From Thiomicrorhabdus cannonii (GTDB taxonomy: Bacteria; Pseudomonadota; Gammaproteobacteria; Thiomicrospirales; Thiomicrospiraceae), in contig NZ_JACBGH010000011.1 of the NCBI RefSeq assembly GCF_013391695.1, forward strand, positions 1-64,000: a stretch of 64,000 nt of DNA, read 5' to 3'. The stretch's first letter is position 1, and every line of letters starts with the position of its first letter. The position numbers and the translations under genes are program-made. Of the stretch, positions 55,760-64,000 are shown piece after piece. Below the pieces are notes generated by a model. That model was not told where the DNA came from. It did no database searches and saw nothing but the letters and a program-made list of their open reading frames with translations.

Positions 55760-56392
55760 TCAATTAAGCGTATTAAGCAGTTTAAGGTTGTCACGCGCTT
55801 TGCGATTGAGTGGATCAATCACCAATGCACGTTCAAAATACCCTTCAGCTTGCGCGTATCTCTTTTGCAGTAACTGGCTGAAACCCAAATTATTCAACCC
55901 ACTAACTTGCGTTGACTTGGCATTGCCCACAACCCAATTTTGGTATATCGATTCGGCCGCCGCATAATCACCTTCCATTAAATAGAGGCGCGCTAACTCG
56001 CTCTCATCATCTAGGCTACTATCTTTTAACTGAACAGCCGAACTCCGAGCTACACGGGCCATCTCAGTTTTGTTTTGCGCTTCATACACTTGGCCCAACA
56101 GACGATATAACCGGATATCGTCATCTCGCTCGCGACGTAATTTTTGCAACAGATTTTCCGCCGCCGCATAGCGCTTACGCTCTACTTGCAGCCTCGCTAG
56201 ATCCAACGCAAACTCATACTCATCCTTGACATCCAACTCGGTTGCCAGGGGCGCAGATTGCGACTGCGAAAACTTGCTGTAATCAATCTGCGGCTTGTTG
56301 GGCGCTTGTGAACAAGCACTCAATAAAATCAACAGGCCGGGTATCAGCAATCCTTTCCAAAATCTAGTTTGTAGAGACATATCTGACTTCAT
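55760..56392 (-). CDS. tadD: TPR lipoprotein TadD
   Basis: 210 residues. Lipobox in LLIPGLLILLSAC (Cys about 27), then tetratricopeptide-like repeats (EFALDLARLQVERKRYAAAENLLQKL, DIRLYRLLGQVYEAQNKTEMA, SELARLYLMEGDYAAAESIYQNW, GLNNLGFSQLLQKRYAQAEGYFERAL). TadD is needed for Flp pilus assembly and helps to localise the secretin. It overlaps tadC by one base. Confidence 0.9.
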   Translation of the reverse strand: MKSDMSLQTRFWKGLLIPGLLILLSACSQAPNKPQIDYSKFSQSQSAPLATELDVKDEYEFALDLARLQVERKRYAAAENLLQKLRRERDDDIRLYRLLGQVYEAQNKTEMARVARSSAVQLKDSSLDDESELARLYLMEGDYAAAESIYQNWVVGNAKSTQVSGLNNLGFSQLLQKRYAQAEGYFERALVIDPLNRKARDNLKLLNTLN

Positions 56393-57288
56393 TAAAACCC
56401 TCTCCCGAGCATGACCATTTTTTCTCCCAACAGTAAAATCAGATACGGCACCATCAAAAACGGCATAATCACAATCGCCATTTTGGCGGAGGTTTTGGCC
56501 GCTTTTTCTTCCATTTTTTCTTCACGCCCCTGATACATGCGACGCGTAAAGCCACTGATCGCCTCACTGATGGAACTGCCCAGCTTTTCGTTCTGGATCA
56601 GCACCTGCACCAGCGTCTGAATATCCTGCGTGGGATTACGCTCCGCGAACTGGCGCAGCGCCTCGATACGCGGCACCCCCAACTGAATTTGATCCAACAG
56701 ATATTCAAATTCATAGCAGATTTCAGGGTGCACCTCTTTCAACTCGTGCGCCACGCGTTTAAGTGCCACCAGATAACTCAACCCCGCGTTCATACAGATA
56801 TTGCACATATCCAAAAAATCGGGCAGATGTTCGCTGATTTTAGCCAAGCGATTTTTGCCCATCGCAATTAAAATTCGCTCCGGTGCAAGCAGGGCAATGA
56901 TTCCCGCAACCGCAATCCACACGGGGTCCATGCCCATCCAACTCCACGCCACCAGCATCGTTAGCAAGACAATCAGCAGCGCACTGTATTTGATAAAGAA
57001 ATAGGCTCCAATATAACGCTCATGGCGGAATCCGGCGCTGACCAACTGCTTATGCAGCGTGGCGATCTCCTTGGCATTCTTTGGCCCCAACGCGCGCCCC
57101 AAGGAGCACCACCAGCAACCCGAAATATGATGTTGCTGCTTTACATAGTCGTTCGCCAAGCCCACGCGGGCTTTCAAGCGCTCTTTTTGCAACTGCACAC
57201 TTTGCAGGCGGACCACTCTTTGCGCAAGCAACCAACTGGCAAAAAACGCCAAGGCGCCCACAGACAACAGCAACAAAACCAAATCCAT
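56392..57288 (-). CDS. tadC: Tad platform protein TadC
   Basis: 298 residues, T2SSF (GspF-like) inner-membrane protein: N-terminal helix MDLVLLLLSVGALAFFASWLL, two helices at about 105-150, the cytosolic F domain (LPDFLDMCNICMNAGLSYLVALKRVAHEL, QTLVQVLIQNEKLGSSISEAISGF) and a last helix MAIVIMPFLMVPYLILLLG. Pairs with TadB to form the pilus platform; four bases after tadB. Confidence 0.95.
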   Translation of the reverse strand: MDLVLLLLSVGALAFFASWLLAQRVVRLQSVQLQKERLKARVGLANDYVKQQHHISGCWWCSLGRALGPKNAKEIATLHKQLVSAGFRHERYIGAYFFIKYSALLIVLLTMLVAWSWMGMDPVWIAVAGIIALLAPERILIAMGKNRLAKISEHLPDFLDMCNICMNAGLSYLVALKRVAHELKEVHPEICYEFEYLLDQIQLGVPRIEALRQFAERNPTQDIQTLVQVLIQNEKLGSSISEAISGFTRRMYQGREEKMEEKAAKTSAKMAIVIMPFLMVPYLILLLGEKMVMLGRGF

Positions 57289-57292
57289 CGCC

Positions 57293-58234
57293 TCAGAACC
57301 TCATTTTGAGCATACGTTGCAGAATCAAGCCACCCGTCACAATCAGTGTCAGCGACACCACAAACAGTTTCACACCGGTGGGATCATGCAGAAAAAACTG
57401 CATGGATTCTTGATCGAAAAAATACTTGTAACCGATATACAGCACCGGCGCACCGCCGATAAACCAGGCGGTAAAACGCGACTCGGCCGTCAAGGTTTTC
57501 AGCTTGGCCTGAAAATGCTCGCGACGGCGCATCAATTTGGCCAGTTCCGTCAAAATCATCGACAACTGGCCGCCGGTTTCGCGCTGAATAATCAGGGTAA
57601 TGACAAAAAACTGCGCTTCCGGCAGATCCACCCGGCGCTGAAACTCGCGCAGCAGATCGCGCATACTGATGCCCAGCGTCAGCTGTTTGTTTAGCTCGCG
57701 CATCTCTTGGGCCAGATAGCCGCGCATATCCTCGCCCACCGCGGCAATGGCGCCATCAATGCCATAGCCGGAATGCAAAGAACGCACGATGGAATCCAGC
57801 ATCTCCGGAAATTCCTTGCGCATCTGCGTCTGACGTTTGTGGATTTTGATGACAAGATACAAGGCGGGCAGCAACGGCAATAAAATCGACAGGAAAACCA
57901 GCTTTTCATTCAAGGTATTAAAACGCGTTGCCAATACAAACACGCTCACAAACAGCAGAATGGCCTGCACGGCCAAAAGCTGCACCACCTCTTTGCGCTG
58001 GCGAATACCGGCCTGTTTGAATTTAGCGCTCACCCAGATAAACCAGGGCTTCTCTTTTTGCTGTGCAAACGGGTCTTCAAGCGGATCGCGCTGGGTTTGC
58101 ATCAAGCCCACACGCTTCATCAGACCGTTCAGCGCATCCAGCCGCTGGCGCTTTTCCTTTAGCGAACGCGCTGCCACCAGCAAGCCAAACGGCATCATCA
58201 CGGCCAACGCTACCAGTAAAAAGCCCAAATCCAT
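57293..58234 (-). CDS. tadB: Tad platform protein TadB
   Basis: 313 residues; T2SSF-type: N-terminal helix, AILLFVSVFVLATRFN and LVFLSILLPLLPALYLVI helices, F domain (FPEMLDSIVRSLHSGYGIDGAIAAVGEDM, FFVITLIIQRETGGQLSMILTELAKLMRRRE) and C-terminal helix. Works with TadC and the ATPase TadA in pilus extension. It overlaps tadA by one base. Confidence 0.95.
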   Translation of the reverse strand: MDLGFLLVALAVMMPFGLLVAARSLKEKRQRLDALNGLMKRVGLMQTQRDPLEDPFAQQKEKPWFIWVSAKFKQAGIRQRKEVVQLLAVQAILLFVSVFVLATRFNTLNEKLVFLSILLPLLPALYLVIKIHKRQTQMRKEFPEMLDSIVRSLHSGYGIDGAIAAVGEDMRGYLAQEMRELNKQLTLGISMRDLLREFQRRVDLPEAQFFVITLIIQRETGGQLSMILTELAKLMRRREHFQAKLKTLTAESRFTAWFIGGAPVLYIGYKYFFDQESMQFFLHDPTGVKLFVVSLTLIVTGGLILQRMLKMRF

Positions 58235-59652
58235 TAACTGACTTCCTGCACAAAATTAAACAGGTCGGACGGCAGATGGTAACCCACCGATTCACATTTT
58301 TTACCGCAGCCCGGACGCAAACCGGTTGACTTGAAGCGGCCGCGCATCGTATTGCTCTGCATATCCAAGCGCTGCTCGAACACAAAAATCTCCTGCAACA
58401 CCACATTGTCCTCTTCCACCCCGACCACTTCGGTAATGGATTCGACACGGCGTTTGCCATCCTTGCCGCGGTTCACGTAAATAATCAGATCCAAGGCACT
58501 GGCAATCTGCTTGCGAATCGACGCGGCTGGAATATCCACACCGCTCAAATTCACCATCAGTTCCAAACGGGCGATGCAGTCGCGCGGACTGTTGGCGTGC
58601 AACGTCGCCAGCGAGCCGTCATGCCCGGTGTTCATCGCCTGCAACATATCCAGCACCTCGCCGCCACGCACCTCACCCAGGACAATGCGGTCGGGGCGCA
58701 TACGCAAGGCGTTTTTCAAGAGTTCACGCTGCGTCACTTCGCCCACGCCTTCGGCATTGGGGGGACGTGTTTCCAGACGCACCACATGCGCCTGCTGCAT
58801 ACGCAACTCCGCACTGTCCTCAATGGTGACGGTGCGCTCGTTTTCCGGAATCAAACCGGACAGCATATTCAAAGTGGTGGTTTTACCGGAGCCCGTCCCG
58901 CCGCACACCAGCATATTCAGCCCGGCTTTAACGGCGTAGTCCAGGAACTGGTACATCTGCTCGGTCATCGAACCAAACGCAATCAAATCCTTGGGGCGCA
59001 GATGCTGCTCGGGAAAGCGGCGGATGGAAACGCTGATGCCGTCCACGGCCAAGGGTGGGATGATGATGTTGATTCGCGAACCGTCCGGCAGACGCGCATC
59101 CACCAACGGCGAGGACTCATCCACGCGCCGGCCGGTGTGATAGAGCATGCGATCGACTTTATTGCGCAGATGCTCCTCACTGATAAAAGAGACATCCGTC
59201 AGCTCCAACTGGCCGCGACGTTCCACATAAATTTGATCGTAACCGTTGATTAAAATATCCGAAATAGTCGGGTCGGCCAGCAACGGCTCAATCGGCCCCA
59301 GGCCGTAAATCTCGTCCAATAACTCCAGGCCGAGTTGACGCACTTCGATATCCGACAACGGATAACCCATGTCCGCTGCGGTTTCGCGCACCAGTTGCTC
59401 GAGTCGCGGGCGCAACTCCTGACGGGTTTCCTTGCTGTCGGCACGGTAAAACGCCTCGTCCTCGGCGGCTTTCTTCTGGCAGCGGCTTTTGATTTCCAGA
59501 AAGCTCGAATTCTGGAATTTCACATTGTCGTTGAGCGCCGCTTCCCTGGCACTCACCACATTGGATTTACTGGCGGCGGCCTTGCCCTTCTCCACCTCGT
59601 TTATCATTTGGCGCTGCTGTTCCACTTGACGCAAACGATCGCGAATACTCAT
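58234..59652 (-). CDS. tadA: Pilus assembly ATPase TadA/CpaF
   Basis: 472 residues. Type II/IV secretion ATPase: N-terminal domain (ELLDEIYGLGPIEPLLADPTISDILIN), Walker A GGTGSGKT (251-258), Asp box VTIEDSAELRMQ, Walker B IVLGEVRGGE and His box TGHDGSLATLHAN. Powers assembly (and perhaps retraction) of the Flp pilus. Overlaps by one base with tadZ upstream and tadB downstream. Confidence 0.97.
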   Translation of the reverse strand: MSIRDRLRQVEQQRQMINEVEKGKAAASKSNVVSAREAALNDNVKFQNSSFLEIKSRCQKKAAEDEAFYRADSKETRQELRPRLEQLVRETAADMGYPLSDIEVRQLGLELLDEIYGLGPIEPLLADPTISDILINGYDQIYVERRGQLELTDVSFISEEHLRNKVDRMLYHTGRRVDESSPLVDARLPDGSRINIIIPPLAVDGISVSIRRFPEQHLRPKDLIAFGSMTEQMYQFLDYAVKAGLNMLVCGGTGSGKTTTLNMLSGLIPENERTVTIEDSAELRMQQAHVVRLETRPPNAEGVGEVTQRELLKNALRMRPDRIVLGEVRGGEVLDMLQAMNTGHDGSLATLHANSPRDCIARLELMVNLSGVDIPAASIRKQIASALDLIIYVNRGKDGKRRVESITEVVGVEEDNVVLQEIFVFEQRLDMQSNTMRGRFKSTGLRPGCGKKCESVGYHLPSDLFNFVQEVS

Positions 59653-60923
59653 CAGGATACCGCCTCAGCCGTTTTTAGATTTCCGGGCTTAACATCACTT
59701 TTAGAACCACTACCCGGCCTGTTGAGTTTTTTAAACCAGGTTTTCAGCAGATTCTGCCCACCGGCTTTTGACGGGCTTTCAGGCACCACATCCAAACGCA
59801 AACTGCCGTTATGCAGCATATTGGCGATATTATTGAGCTGCTGATTCACCACCGATTGCGGCTTGAACTGCTTGAGCAGCAAACCCTCTTTGAGCGAATT
59901 GTTAAAGCCGAGGTAATCGTTGGCAACCCGCGCCACCGTGTCCACCTTAAAGGCATCCACCACTTCATCGAGCATTTCGTCATCGTGGCTGGTACTGCGA
60001 TTCACCACCAGCTTCAACGACTCACGCAGGTAGCCCAACTTTTGGGTAATTTGAATCGCGGTATTCACCGCTCTTAACGAAGACAGCGACGGCTCGGCCA
60101 CCAGCACGATATTGTCCGATTCGTCCAGGCAGCTTAACGTCAGGTCGGACAAATCACTGGCGCAGTCAATCACCACATGGTCGTAATAACGGCGCAACGC
60201 CTGAATAATGGTTTTAATCAGTTCGCCGTTCAGGTTATCCAGCTCGCTTACCTCAGTCGGTAACGACAACAGATAAAGCCCCGATTCATGGCGGCTCAAC
60301 GACTTGTAAATCAGGTTCTCGTCAAAACGGTTGAGGTTATAGATAAAGTCCGTTAACGAATAGAGACGCTGTCCTTCCATATTCAAGTACAGCGCAGTAT
60401 CGCCCAGCGGCATATTCAAATCCACCAGCACGGTACGCCCTTCGGTCAACTCGGTCAGATGCGAGGCGATATTGGTGGCCAAAGCGGTTCTGCCCACCCC
60501 GCCCTTCAGGCTGAAAAACGAGGAGACATTGCCGTTCTTGCCCTGACGACGACGATCCTGCATATGCAGGATCGAGAGAATCGTAAACACTTCATTGGGG
60601 CACTCGATAAAACCCTGCACCCCCTGATGATTGGCCTCGATAATGAAATCGGCGTCTTTATGCTTGAGCAGCACATAAATCGGTACGCCTTTAGCCAACG
60701 TCAGTATCTGGTTGACCTGTTCCAGCACGGCATCGCCGTTCTGATTGAACTCAATCAACACCAGACTAATGTCGTCCGGCCAAATATGCGGCACCTCCTG
60801 CATGCTTTCGAGCGAATATTTGGACATAATCGCCACACGTACCGCTTCTTTGAGGTCTTCATCGCCTCCAAAATAGAGCGCCTGTTTCAAGGCAATGGAG
60901 CCTGTGGGCAATACTTGACTCAT
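59652..60923 (-). CDS. tadZ: TadZ/CpaE-type ParA-like protein with Arg in P-loop
   Basis: 423 residues. N-terminal receiver-like domain (about 15-115), then a MinD/ParA domain with SLKGGVGRTALATNIA (140-152). The deviant-Walker pair is incomplete: the normal GK[ST] lysine is Arg145, while the first lysine (140) is kept. Further IDCASDLSDLTL and DNIVLVAEPSLSSLRAV. TadZ localises pilus machinery at the pole. The Arg may weaken ATP hydrolysis; degenerate sites are known in the family. Overlaps neighbours by one base. Confidence 0.92.
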   Translation of the reverse strand: MSQVLPTGSIALKQALYFGGDEDLKEAVRVAIMSKYSLESMQEVPHIWPDDISLVLIEFNQNGDAVLEQVNQILTLAKGVPIYVLLKHKDADFIIEANHQGVQGFIECPNEVFTILSILHMQDRRRQGKNGNVSSFFSLKGGVGRTALATNIASHLTELTEGRTVLVDLNMPLGDTALYLNMEGQRLYSLTDFIYNLNRFDENLIYKSLSRHESGLYLLSLPTEVSELDNLNGELIKTIIQALRRYYDHVVIDCASDLSDLTLSCLDESDNIVLVAEPSLSSLRAVNTAIQITQKLGYLRESLKLVVNRSTSHDDEMLDEVVDAFKVDTVARVANDYLGFNNSLKEGLLLKQFKPQSVVNQQLNNIANMLHNGSLRLDVVPESPSKAGGQNLLKTWFKKLNRPGSGSKSDVKPGNLKTAEAVS

Positions 60924-62599
60924 CAGGGTTTCTCCAATCCAACACTCACCAAGGATTCAGGCAGCGCGCTTTGTCCTTCCGGCAGGATTTCAGCGACTTT
61001 ACCGAACCAGAAACCATCCGAAGCACTAGGACGAGCCAATCGCTCCCCCGGTAAGGACACTTTGGCATCTTTGTCTATCGGTTTAACAAATTCCGGTGTT
61101 ACTAGAATTGCTAGCTCTGACTGATCTTTTTCATAACTGGTAGACCTGAATAAGGCTCCTAATATTGGAATATCCCCCAAAAGTGGAATCTTACTGACTG
61201 ATGAACGTAAGTTGTCCTGAATTAAACCGCCAATTACAAAACTTTGCCCCGCCTCCAATGTAACTGTAGTCTTAGCTCTACGAGAGCGGAATCCCGGAAC
61301 AATCACACTGCCATACTGAGATCCTGCACTTTCGTCAATATTGCTGATTTCTGGAGCCACGGTCATTTGAATATACCCATCCTCTGTAATCACAGGACTA
61401 AACTTCAGGCGTACACCAAATTCTTTATACTCAACCGTAACGGAATTATTATCCTGCGCAACCGGAATTGGCACTTCTCCACCTACCAAAAACTCAGCTG
61501 TTTCGCCGGCCTGTACAATCAATTCTGGCTTAGCCAACACCCTAGCCAGGTTATTACCTTCCAAAATCGACAGCACCCCAAAAATATCGGAATCACGGGG
61601 ATTTAAACCAATCTGGAATCCATCCGCATGAGGAAACGCGATACTCGCCTGCGGAGACTTGACTTCAGTTTGAGCGCGATAAATCACATCACCATTGCCA
61701 TTTCTCTGCTCAACATGAACATCACCGGTCATATTGCCTTGAAAATTACCGCCAAGCACCTTATCTACATTTAACAAAAAATTAGCCGTAGTTCCTAAAT
61801 TCCCCGGGGGAAATAAACCAAAATAATCGCGTTTATCACGAAATGCAGTGCCACTTCTGAAAGGATTTCCTTTAACCACCTCCGCCACACGAACCGACAG
61901 CTTCACCTGCTGCGGACCGGTCACTTTAATCATATTAACGACACTCAGACCTAACGCCGATACCACCGATTGAATACGTTTTTTCTGCGCCTTGTTAGAA
62001 ACCTCTCCGCTCAACAACACCATATAGTTGCCGGCCAGCGGCTGCGCCTGATTGGAACCCGCCACTTCTTCGCTCTGCAGCACCTCTTTGTCCTGGCGTT
62101 TGCTCGTTTTCAGCGCGGCGTCATTATCGATTTGCGTACCAATCTCATCCACTTCACGGCGCACGGCGCTTTCGGAGTTGATCCAGATATTTTTCAGCTC
62201 AAACGCCACCGTGCCTTGTGGATTGAGGTCTTTCAGCAACTTGGTCAGCGTAGTCTCAATCTCCTCACGGCGTGATTGATCCGGAGCCACATTCAACACG
62301 ACCTGATGATCAATATCCGGTGTATCGCGATAGGTCACAATCAACTGAGTGCGGCCGGCACCTTTGCCGGTTAACAATAGCTCGTTGTTGCTCAACACTT
62401 TCACCGATGCCAACTCGGGATTGGCAATCAAGGCGCGTTTTAACCCCTTGTCAAACTTGATGATCTGGCTATCGGTTTCGGTGAGGTTATACTCTTTTTC
62501 TAACGCCGCCTGTGCATTCCAAGGCAACACACTCATGCCCAATGCAGCCACCAGTGCCGCCTTTAATGTGGTTTGTCGCATCCAATTCAGTTGGTTCAT
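60923..62599 (-). CDS. rcpA: Outer-membrane secretin RcpA/CpaC
   Basis: 558 residues. Signal peptide MNQLNWMRQTTLKAALVAAL..NAQA, N-terminal pilus-formation domain (LTETDSQIIKFDKGLKRALIANPELASVKVLSNNELLLTGKGAGRTQLIV), BON-like part and secretin core (EFLVGGEVPIPVAQDN, EFGVRLKFSPVITEDGYIQMTVAPEIS, FVIGGLIQDNLRSSVSKIPLLGDIPILGALF). Forms the outer-membrane pore of the Flp pilus. Overlaps tadZ by one base and the CpaB gene by four. Confidence 0.95.
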   Translation of the reverse strand: MNQLNWMRQTTLKAALVAALGMSVLPWNAQAALEKEYNLTETDSQIIKFDKGLKRALIANPELASVKVLSNNELLLTGKGAGRTQLIVTYRDTPDIDHQVVLNVAPDQSRREEIETTLTKLLKDLNPQGTVAFELKNIWINSESAVRREVDEIGTQIDNDAALKTSKRQDKEVLQSEEVAGSNQAQPLAGNYMVLLSGEVSNKAQKKRIQSVVSALGLSVVNMIKVTGPQQVKLSVRVAEVVKGNPFRSGTAFRDKRDYFGLFPPGNLGTTANFLLNVDKVLGGNFQGNMTGDVHVEQRNGNGDVIYRAQTEVKSPQASIAFPHADGFQIGLNPRDSDIFGVLSILEGNNLARVLAKPELIVQAGETAEFLVGGEVPIPVAQDNNSVTVEYKEFGVRLKFSPVITEDGYIQMTVAPEISNIDESAGSQYGSVIVPGFRSRRAKTTVTLEAGQSFVIGGLIQDNLRSSVSKIPLLGDIPILGALFRSTSYEKDQSELAILVTPEFVKPIDKDAKVSLPGERLARPSASDGFWFGKVAEILPEGQSALPESLVSVGLEKP

Positions 62600-63483
62600 T
62601 GTGTGATTACCTCTTGTACACGGTCACCCTGCATAATTTGAATGACCTCACGTTCATCTTTAGGTTTAAATTTAGGCGGACGCGCCTTGCCGCTTTCAAT
62701 GGTTTTAACATTCACGCCGTCGGTGTCCACCAGCGCCACATCGGCCGGCGCTCTCAGCGCCAAATGGATCGCACCGATATTCATCGCCAGTGCCAGCTGC
62801 TCGGCCTGCGGCGTATTGACGTTCAACGCCACCATTGACGCTTTTACAAAGGCTTCGTCCTGCTTGAGGTCCTGCTTAACATCTTCTTCCTGCTGTTTAG
62901 CCGCCTTGCCCATACGGTTTACCTGACCGATAGACAGCACTTCAATGTTCTGCAGAATGGTGCGGCTAATCATGCGTTTGCCGTCCGCACTTTCAAACAC
63001 GCTGATGACATCCACATGGTCACCCGGATTCAACATACCCAGCAAACCGCTTTCGGCCGACACCGGAATGCGCAGCGCGCGCATACCGGGTTCCAGCAAG
63101 GCTTCTACTGCACCTTGCGACTCTTCCTGCAAGCCCACCTTTTGTTCGAGCAGCCACTCGCCGGCATAAATCGGTTGTTTGGCGATATGCCCGACCACCG
63201 TAGCGGGCTGCATGACCACACCCGATGCAATCACACCCTCGGTTGGCACCATCAGCACTTTAATGTCGTCAATTTCTATTTTCTCGCCACGATAGATATC
63301 GCGGTTGGCCACTACCACAGAACGCAGCTCGGGCTTTTCAATCACCGTCACCGTCTTGACCTCGGTCTTGCTCTCCGCCTCGGCCACCCGGTTCTCGACA
63401 TAGCCGTAAACCAAACCGACGGCCAAAATGGCGGACAGCAAAGCGACGCCATAGAGCACAATATCTGAGCGCTGGAATTTCAT
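62596..63483 (-). CDS. rcpC: Flp pilus assembly protein CpaB/RcpC
   Basis: 295 residues with one N-terminal membrane helix (IVLYGVALLSAILAVGLVYGYV), a SAF-type domain (VVVANRDIYRGEKIEIDDIKVLMVPTEGVIASGVVMQPATVVGHIAKQPIYAGE) and the CpaB core (GMRALRIPVSAESGLLGMLNPGDHVDVISVFES), ending with the AEQLALAMNIGAIHLALRAPAD domain. It stabilises the secretin in the periplasm. Overlaps rcpA by four bases. Confidence 0.95.
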   Translation of the reverse strand: MKFQRSDIVLYGVALLSAILAVGLVYGYVENRVAEAESKTEVKTVTVIEKPELRSVVVANRDIYRGEKIEIDDIKVLMVPTEGVIASGVVMQPATVVGHIAKQPIYAGEWLLEQKVGLQEESQGAVEALLEPGMRALRIPVSAESGLLGMLNPGDHVDVISVFESADGKRMISRTILQNIEVLSIGQVNRMGKAAKQQEEDVKQDLKQDEAFVKASMVALNVNTPQAEQLALAMNIGAIHLALRAPADVALVDTDGVNVKTIESGKARPPKFKPKDEREVIQIMQGDRVQEVITQ

Positions 63484-63531
63484 AATTTACTCATTCGATT
63501 ATGGAAACAATGAATCCGAACAGGATTCAGT

Positions 63532-64000
63532 TTAGGAACTGGTACAGGTGTCTTTGATACTCACAATCGTATCAACATTGATCGGGAGGAATTTTTCCAA
63601 CATATCCGGCAATACCAAACTATTGGCCGTGCCTTTGAAATTGATGACATAGACATCAAATCCCGAAATCGGTCGCGCACTAATGGACGCTACTAGAGGC
63701 TGACCACTTACAAAGGTTACACCCTTAGCCTCCAACGCCCCTTTAACATGGGTTGTTAATTCACCACTTTTACTGGTATCAAGTACTACCTTATTTCCTG
63801 TGCAAACGGCATAACCGGATGCAATACCATCAGGCGAACTGCTGACATCCGCGACATCCGCGATAATCTGCGTATGCACATCTGTCAGCACATCATTGGC
63901 AGCTAAGCTGTTTAATGAGTAAGAGACAACCTCAAGTACAAACAAACCCGCCAATACAACTAACGGGAGTACATAGGCAGTTTCCAACAACACTAAGCCT
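63532..64000 (-). CDS. TadE-like pseudopilin, 5' end outside the window
   Basis: At least 156 residues; the frame stays open beyond base 64000 (GLVLLETAYVLPLVVLAGLFVLEVVSY). The segment GLVLLETAYVLP is the TadE-type prepilin cleavage/E5 region followed by a hydrophobic helix; the rest is periplasmic. As first visible gene of the pilus operon it precedes the CpaB gene by 48 bases. The flp pilin, tadV and promoter should be further upstream. Confidence 0.8.
   Translation of the reverse strand, partial: GLVLLETAYVLPLVVLAGLFVLEVVSYSLNSLAANDVLTDVHTQIIADVADVSSSPDGIASGYAVCTGNKVVLDTSKSGELTTHVKGALEAKGVTFVSGQPLVASISARPISGFDVYVINFKGTANSLVLPDMLEKFLPINVDTIVSIKDTCTSS

Noticed and set aside
56689-59844. 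Several long plus-strand ORFs opposite the tad genes
   Set aside because: Shadows caused by high GC; the minus-strand tad genes are certain.

Overview
The window looks like a gammaproteobacterial chromosome: the left flank carries the classic dnaX-ybaB-recR cluster with a 4.5S RNA gene, and the right flank carries a tad/flp pilus operon. The cell resembles the Thiomicrospira/Hydrogenovibrio type, but that is only an impression from protein style. The two flanks are more GC-rich than the middle. The middle 48.9 kb (5332-54218) is a genomic island inserted at the 3' end of a tRNA-Ser(GGA) gene. Its proof is a 20-bp direct repeat of the tRNA 3' end at both borders, a P4-type tyrosine integrase next to the tRNA, and repeated arm-type motifs (TACTCACTTTT) at both ends.

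Left flank (1-5331): end of an IS3-type insertion sequence, an Ig-like-domain lipoprotein, recR, ybaB and dnaX (with an A10 slippage site), then the 4.5S RNA (ffs). Right flank (54300-64000): tadG-like, tadD, tadC, tadB, tadA, tadZ, rcpA, cpaB/rcpC and the start of a tadE-like gene, all on the minus strand and nearly all overlapping or touching.

Island, left to right: (a) 5584-9298, four co-directional genes (large hydrophobic protein with a possible HNH-like patch, coiled-coil protein, TerB-like protein, membrane-anchored YD-like protein), bounded by an IS30 remnant; (b) 10185-17964, locus A: Sel1-repeat protein, small protein, coiled-coil membrane protein, a double-AAA+ ATPase (frameshifted), a 100-aa partner and a TerB-like/glycine-rich protein, with a divergent WYL regulator; (c) 18027-24736, a tiny membrane protein and a Wadjet-like jetC-B-A-D operon; (d) 24848-32939, island core genes resembling the CP4-57 type (YfjI, YfjJ, RadC, AlpA) plus YqaJ exonuclease and DUF932; (e) 33033-39263, a type IIG restriction-modification enzyme, a membrane protein and an AAA ATPase; (f) IS21 remnant and small unknown genes; (g) 42176-50409, locus B: DUF4116 protein, two overlapping PD-(D/E)XK nucleases, a stand-alone sigma region 4 protein, the 100-aa partner, an intact double-AAA+ ATPase, a divergent WYL regulator and a PLD-family nuclease; (h) 50562-54064, TacAT-like toxin-antitoxin, second AlpA, YecA-like protein and integrase.

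The most striking feature is a regulon inside the island. Seven copies of one palindrome, GCGACA-N5-TGTCGC, sit only in intergenic promoter regions, at each transcription unit of loci A and B and ahead of two orphan genes of unknown function. Two WYL regulators with nearly identical DNA-binding halves flank two of them. Loci A and B share the same core (WYL, AAA+, 100-aa protein, identical 51-bp leader) but different downstream cargo. This looks like a modular, cross-regulated and apparently uncharacterised defence-type system. All functional statements about it are inference from sequence and context; no database search was possible.
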